This document shows, piece by piece, positions 62,788-64,000 of a stretch of 64,000 bases of DNA (position 1 is its first letter; each line of letters opens with the position of its first letter). The notes beneath the pieces were generated by a model. It ran no database searches and was not told where the DNA came from. It saw nothing but the letters and a program-made list of their open reading frames with translations. This DNA comes from Entamoeba histolytica HM-1:IMSS. Its lineage: Eukaryota; Evosea; Mastigamoebida; Endamoebidae. Location of the stretch: NCBI RefSeq assembly GCF_000208925.1, contig NW_001914886.1:1-64000 (forward strand), read 5' to 3'. Both the position numbers and the translations under genes were made by a program.

Positions 62788-64000
62788 TTAATTCAAGATT
62801 GTAGAGAAAGCTTTTGCTATTTGTTCTTTTTTACTTTTATAAAATGAGAAATTCAACTTAGAAGTTACAGCACTCAACATCCTATTATCACGTAATGCCC
62901 AAACTTTTGGGAAAAAGTCTGCACTCATTTCTGGGAAGAAATATTGACAAGTAGACATTGCTTTGTCTTTATCGGTAATTTGTAAAATTTTTAAAATTCC
63001 TTCTGCTTTTGAATATTCTTTAGAGCATTCAGTTGAATATTCATTAACATCATAAATAGTATTTTTTACACTTGTATCTCCAATTCCATCAAGTGTAATA
63101 GGATTTTTTCTATTTGGTAATTTTAGAAAGAAGTTCTTTCCTTGACTATAATCCATTAACAACATTTGTGCTCCAAATTCATTAATTCTTTTTAATTTAA
63201 AAAGAGTATCAATATATTTTTCACAAAAAAGTGCAGTTGTTAATTCACATATTTGAAGATAATAATCATTAACTAAATAATCATCAATAATACCCATATT
63301 CTTTTTAATACAAATCGTCATTTTATCAACATAATCTATTTCCCAATTTGTTTCTCCTTCAACTGGAGACCAATTTTCTTTTGTCATATTTGTCATAATG
63401 TCATCAACTGGTTTAAGTATAGTTACAACTAATTGTTCAACTATTTCTCCAACAATCTTAATAATTCCATTTTGCATATTTGTCATAGGCTCTTTAATTT
63501 CTTCACCTAATTCACCAAATGATACTGTTAATAACCGTTCAATACGAAAATAAATATATTTTAATGTATTAATTACAAGACATTGTCTTTTTATCATTTC
63601 TCTTTTATTTGGTGTACTCATTCGTTGTTGAAGACTTTTAGCATATTCTACAGTACAACTTGCAATAACCTTACATAATTCCATCAATGGCTCTCCATGT
63701 GTTAATGAAGCACATCTTTCACTACATTTTCTATAATATAATATCAAGTCTTTAGATGATAATAAAACAACAACCCCATCATCAACCTCAAAAAATTCTT
63801 CTTTTATAAATTTATTTAAGAATGTCATAACATTTTCTCGTTCTTTTTCGATATAAAAATCCATATATCCATCAAAACATTTTCCAATAATTCCTTCAAA
63901 AATTAAAGGTTTATCATTATTGGTTGATACTCTTTTTAGTATTTCATTTTCAAATGCTCTTGTAGTTCTAATTGCTTTTACTAAACATGTAGTAAAGAGT
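62788..64000 (-). CDS. VPS53: VPS53 (GARP complex subunit), 5' end beyond the window
   Basis: The minus-strand frame stays open to the end of the window; a methionine at 63862-63864 is internal, since the upstream part reads CLVKAIRTTRAFENEILKRV, a VPS53-like block. Marks within it are the KENWSPVEGETNWEIDYVDK region and the ICIKKNMGIIDDYLVNDYY region followed by MLLMDYSQGKNFFLKLP, which match the conserved VPS53 C-terminal half. The present part has about 400 residues, and complete VPS53 is about 700-830. GARP tethers endosome-derived vesicles to the trans-Golgi. No frameshift in the visible part. Confidence 0.87.
   Translation of the reverse strand, partial: LFTTCLVKAIRTTRAFENEILKRVSTNNDKPLIFEGIIGKCFDGYMDFYIEKERENVMTFLNKFIKEEFFEVDDGVVVLLSSKDLILYYRKCSERCASLTHGEPLMELCKVIASCTVEYAKSLQQRMSTPNKREMIKRQCLVINTLKYIYFRIERLLTVSFGELGEEIKEPMTNMQNGIIKIVGEIVEQLVVTILKPVDDIMTNMTKENWSPVEGETNWEIDYVDKMTICIKKNMGIIDDYLVNDYYLQICELTTALFCEKYIDTLFKLKRINEFGAQMLLMDYSQGKNFFLKLPNRKNPITLDGIGDTSVKNTIYDVNEYSTECSKEYSKAEGILKILQITDKDKAMSTCQYFFPEMSADFFPKVWALRDNRMLSAVTSKLNFSFYKSKKEQIAKAFSTILN

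Overview
This window looks like nuclear DNA of an Entamoeba species, probably of the E. histolytica / E. dispar / E. nuttalli group. Evidence: extreme AT richness with short AT-only spacers; single-exon genes packed 50-500 bp apart on both strands; a few very short introns (43-73 nt) that mostly begin GTTTGT and end TAG; an [FeFe]-hydrogenase and a beta-carbonic anhydrase of the kind found in anaerobic protists; and a small secreted saposin-like protein. Species cannot be settled from the sequence alone. One 100-base run of N (55434-55533) is an assembly gap.

Layout. 1-9.1 kb: a small membrane protein, a karyopherin-like alpha-solenoid, the splicing factor SYF1 (two exons), a coiled-coil RapGAP-like protein and a Lys/Glu-rich protein. 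9.1-16.4 kb: an ankyrin-patatin phospholipase, a RING membrane E3, a HAD phosphatase, a TMEM86/YhhN lysoplasmalogenase (two exons) and a PAP2 phosphatase; three of these act on phospholipids. 17.9-20.2 kb: beta-carbonic anhydrase followed by [FeFe]-hydrogenase. 20.3-31 kb: a BRCT protein, a two-exon multi-spanning membrane protein, a DOP1/Dopey homologue, the saposin-like protein and a RasGAP-like ankyrin protein. 31-37.5 kb: three ARF-family GTPases (one canonical, two with damaged switch II) around glycyl-tRNA synthetase. 37.5-40.7 kb: an FHA-kinase, a very short endosulfine-like gene and a multi-intron coiled-coil gene not visible as one ORF.

40.9-47.4 kb is a decayed, gene-poor interval: a stop-riddled CXXC-rich surface-protein pseudogene, a tRNA-like Pol III gene with extra internal sequence, more than 3 kb of skewed AT-rich DNA, and a ClpB/Hsp101 fragment truncated at both ends. 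47.7-55.4 kb holds a large helical-repeat protein with an AN1-like zinc finger and a hidden last exon, a frameshifted minus-strand gene remnant, and a class I PI3-kinase cut off by the assembly gap. 55.5-64 kb holds a gap-truncated Lys-rich ORF, HAT1, a secreted LRR protein fused to a GILT-like domain, a DHHC palmitoyltransferase, ribosomal protein uS8 (RPS15A), an UNC93-like transporter and the 3' part of VPS53, which runs off the window.

Most genes are ordinary eukaryotic housekeeping or trafficking genes (DOP1, ARF, VPS53, DHHC, PI3K). I found no clearly new multi-gene system. The most unusual items are the LRR-GILT fusion, the ARF paralogues lacking the catalytic switch II residues, the tRNA-like gene, and several coding pieces that a plain ORF scan misses.
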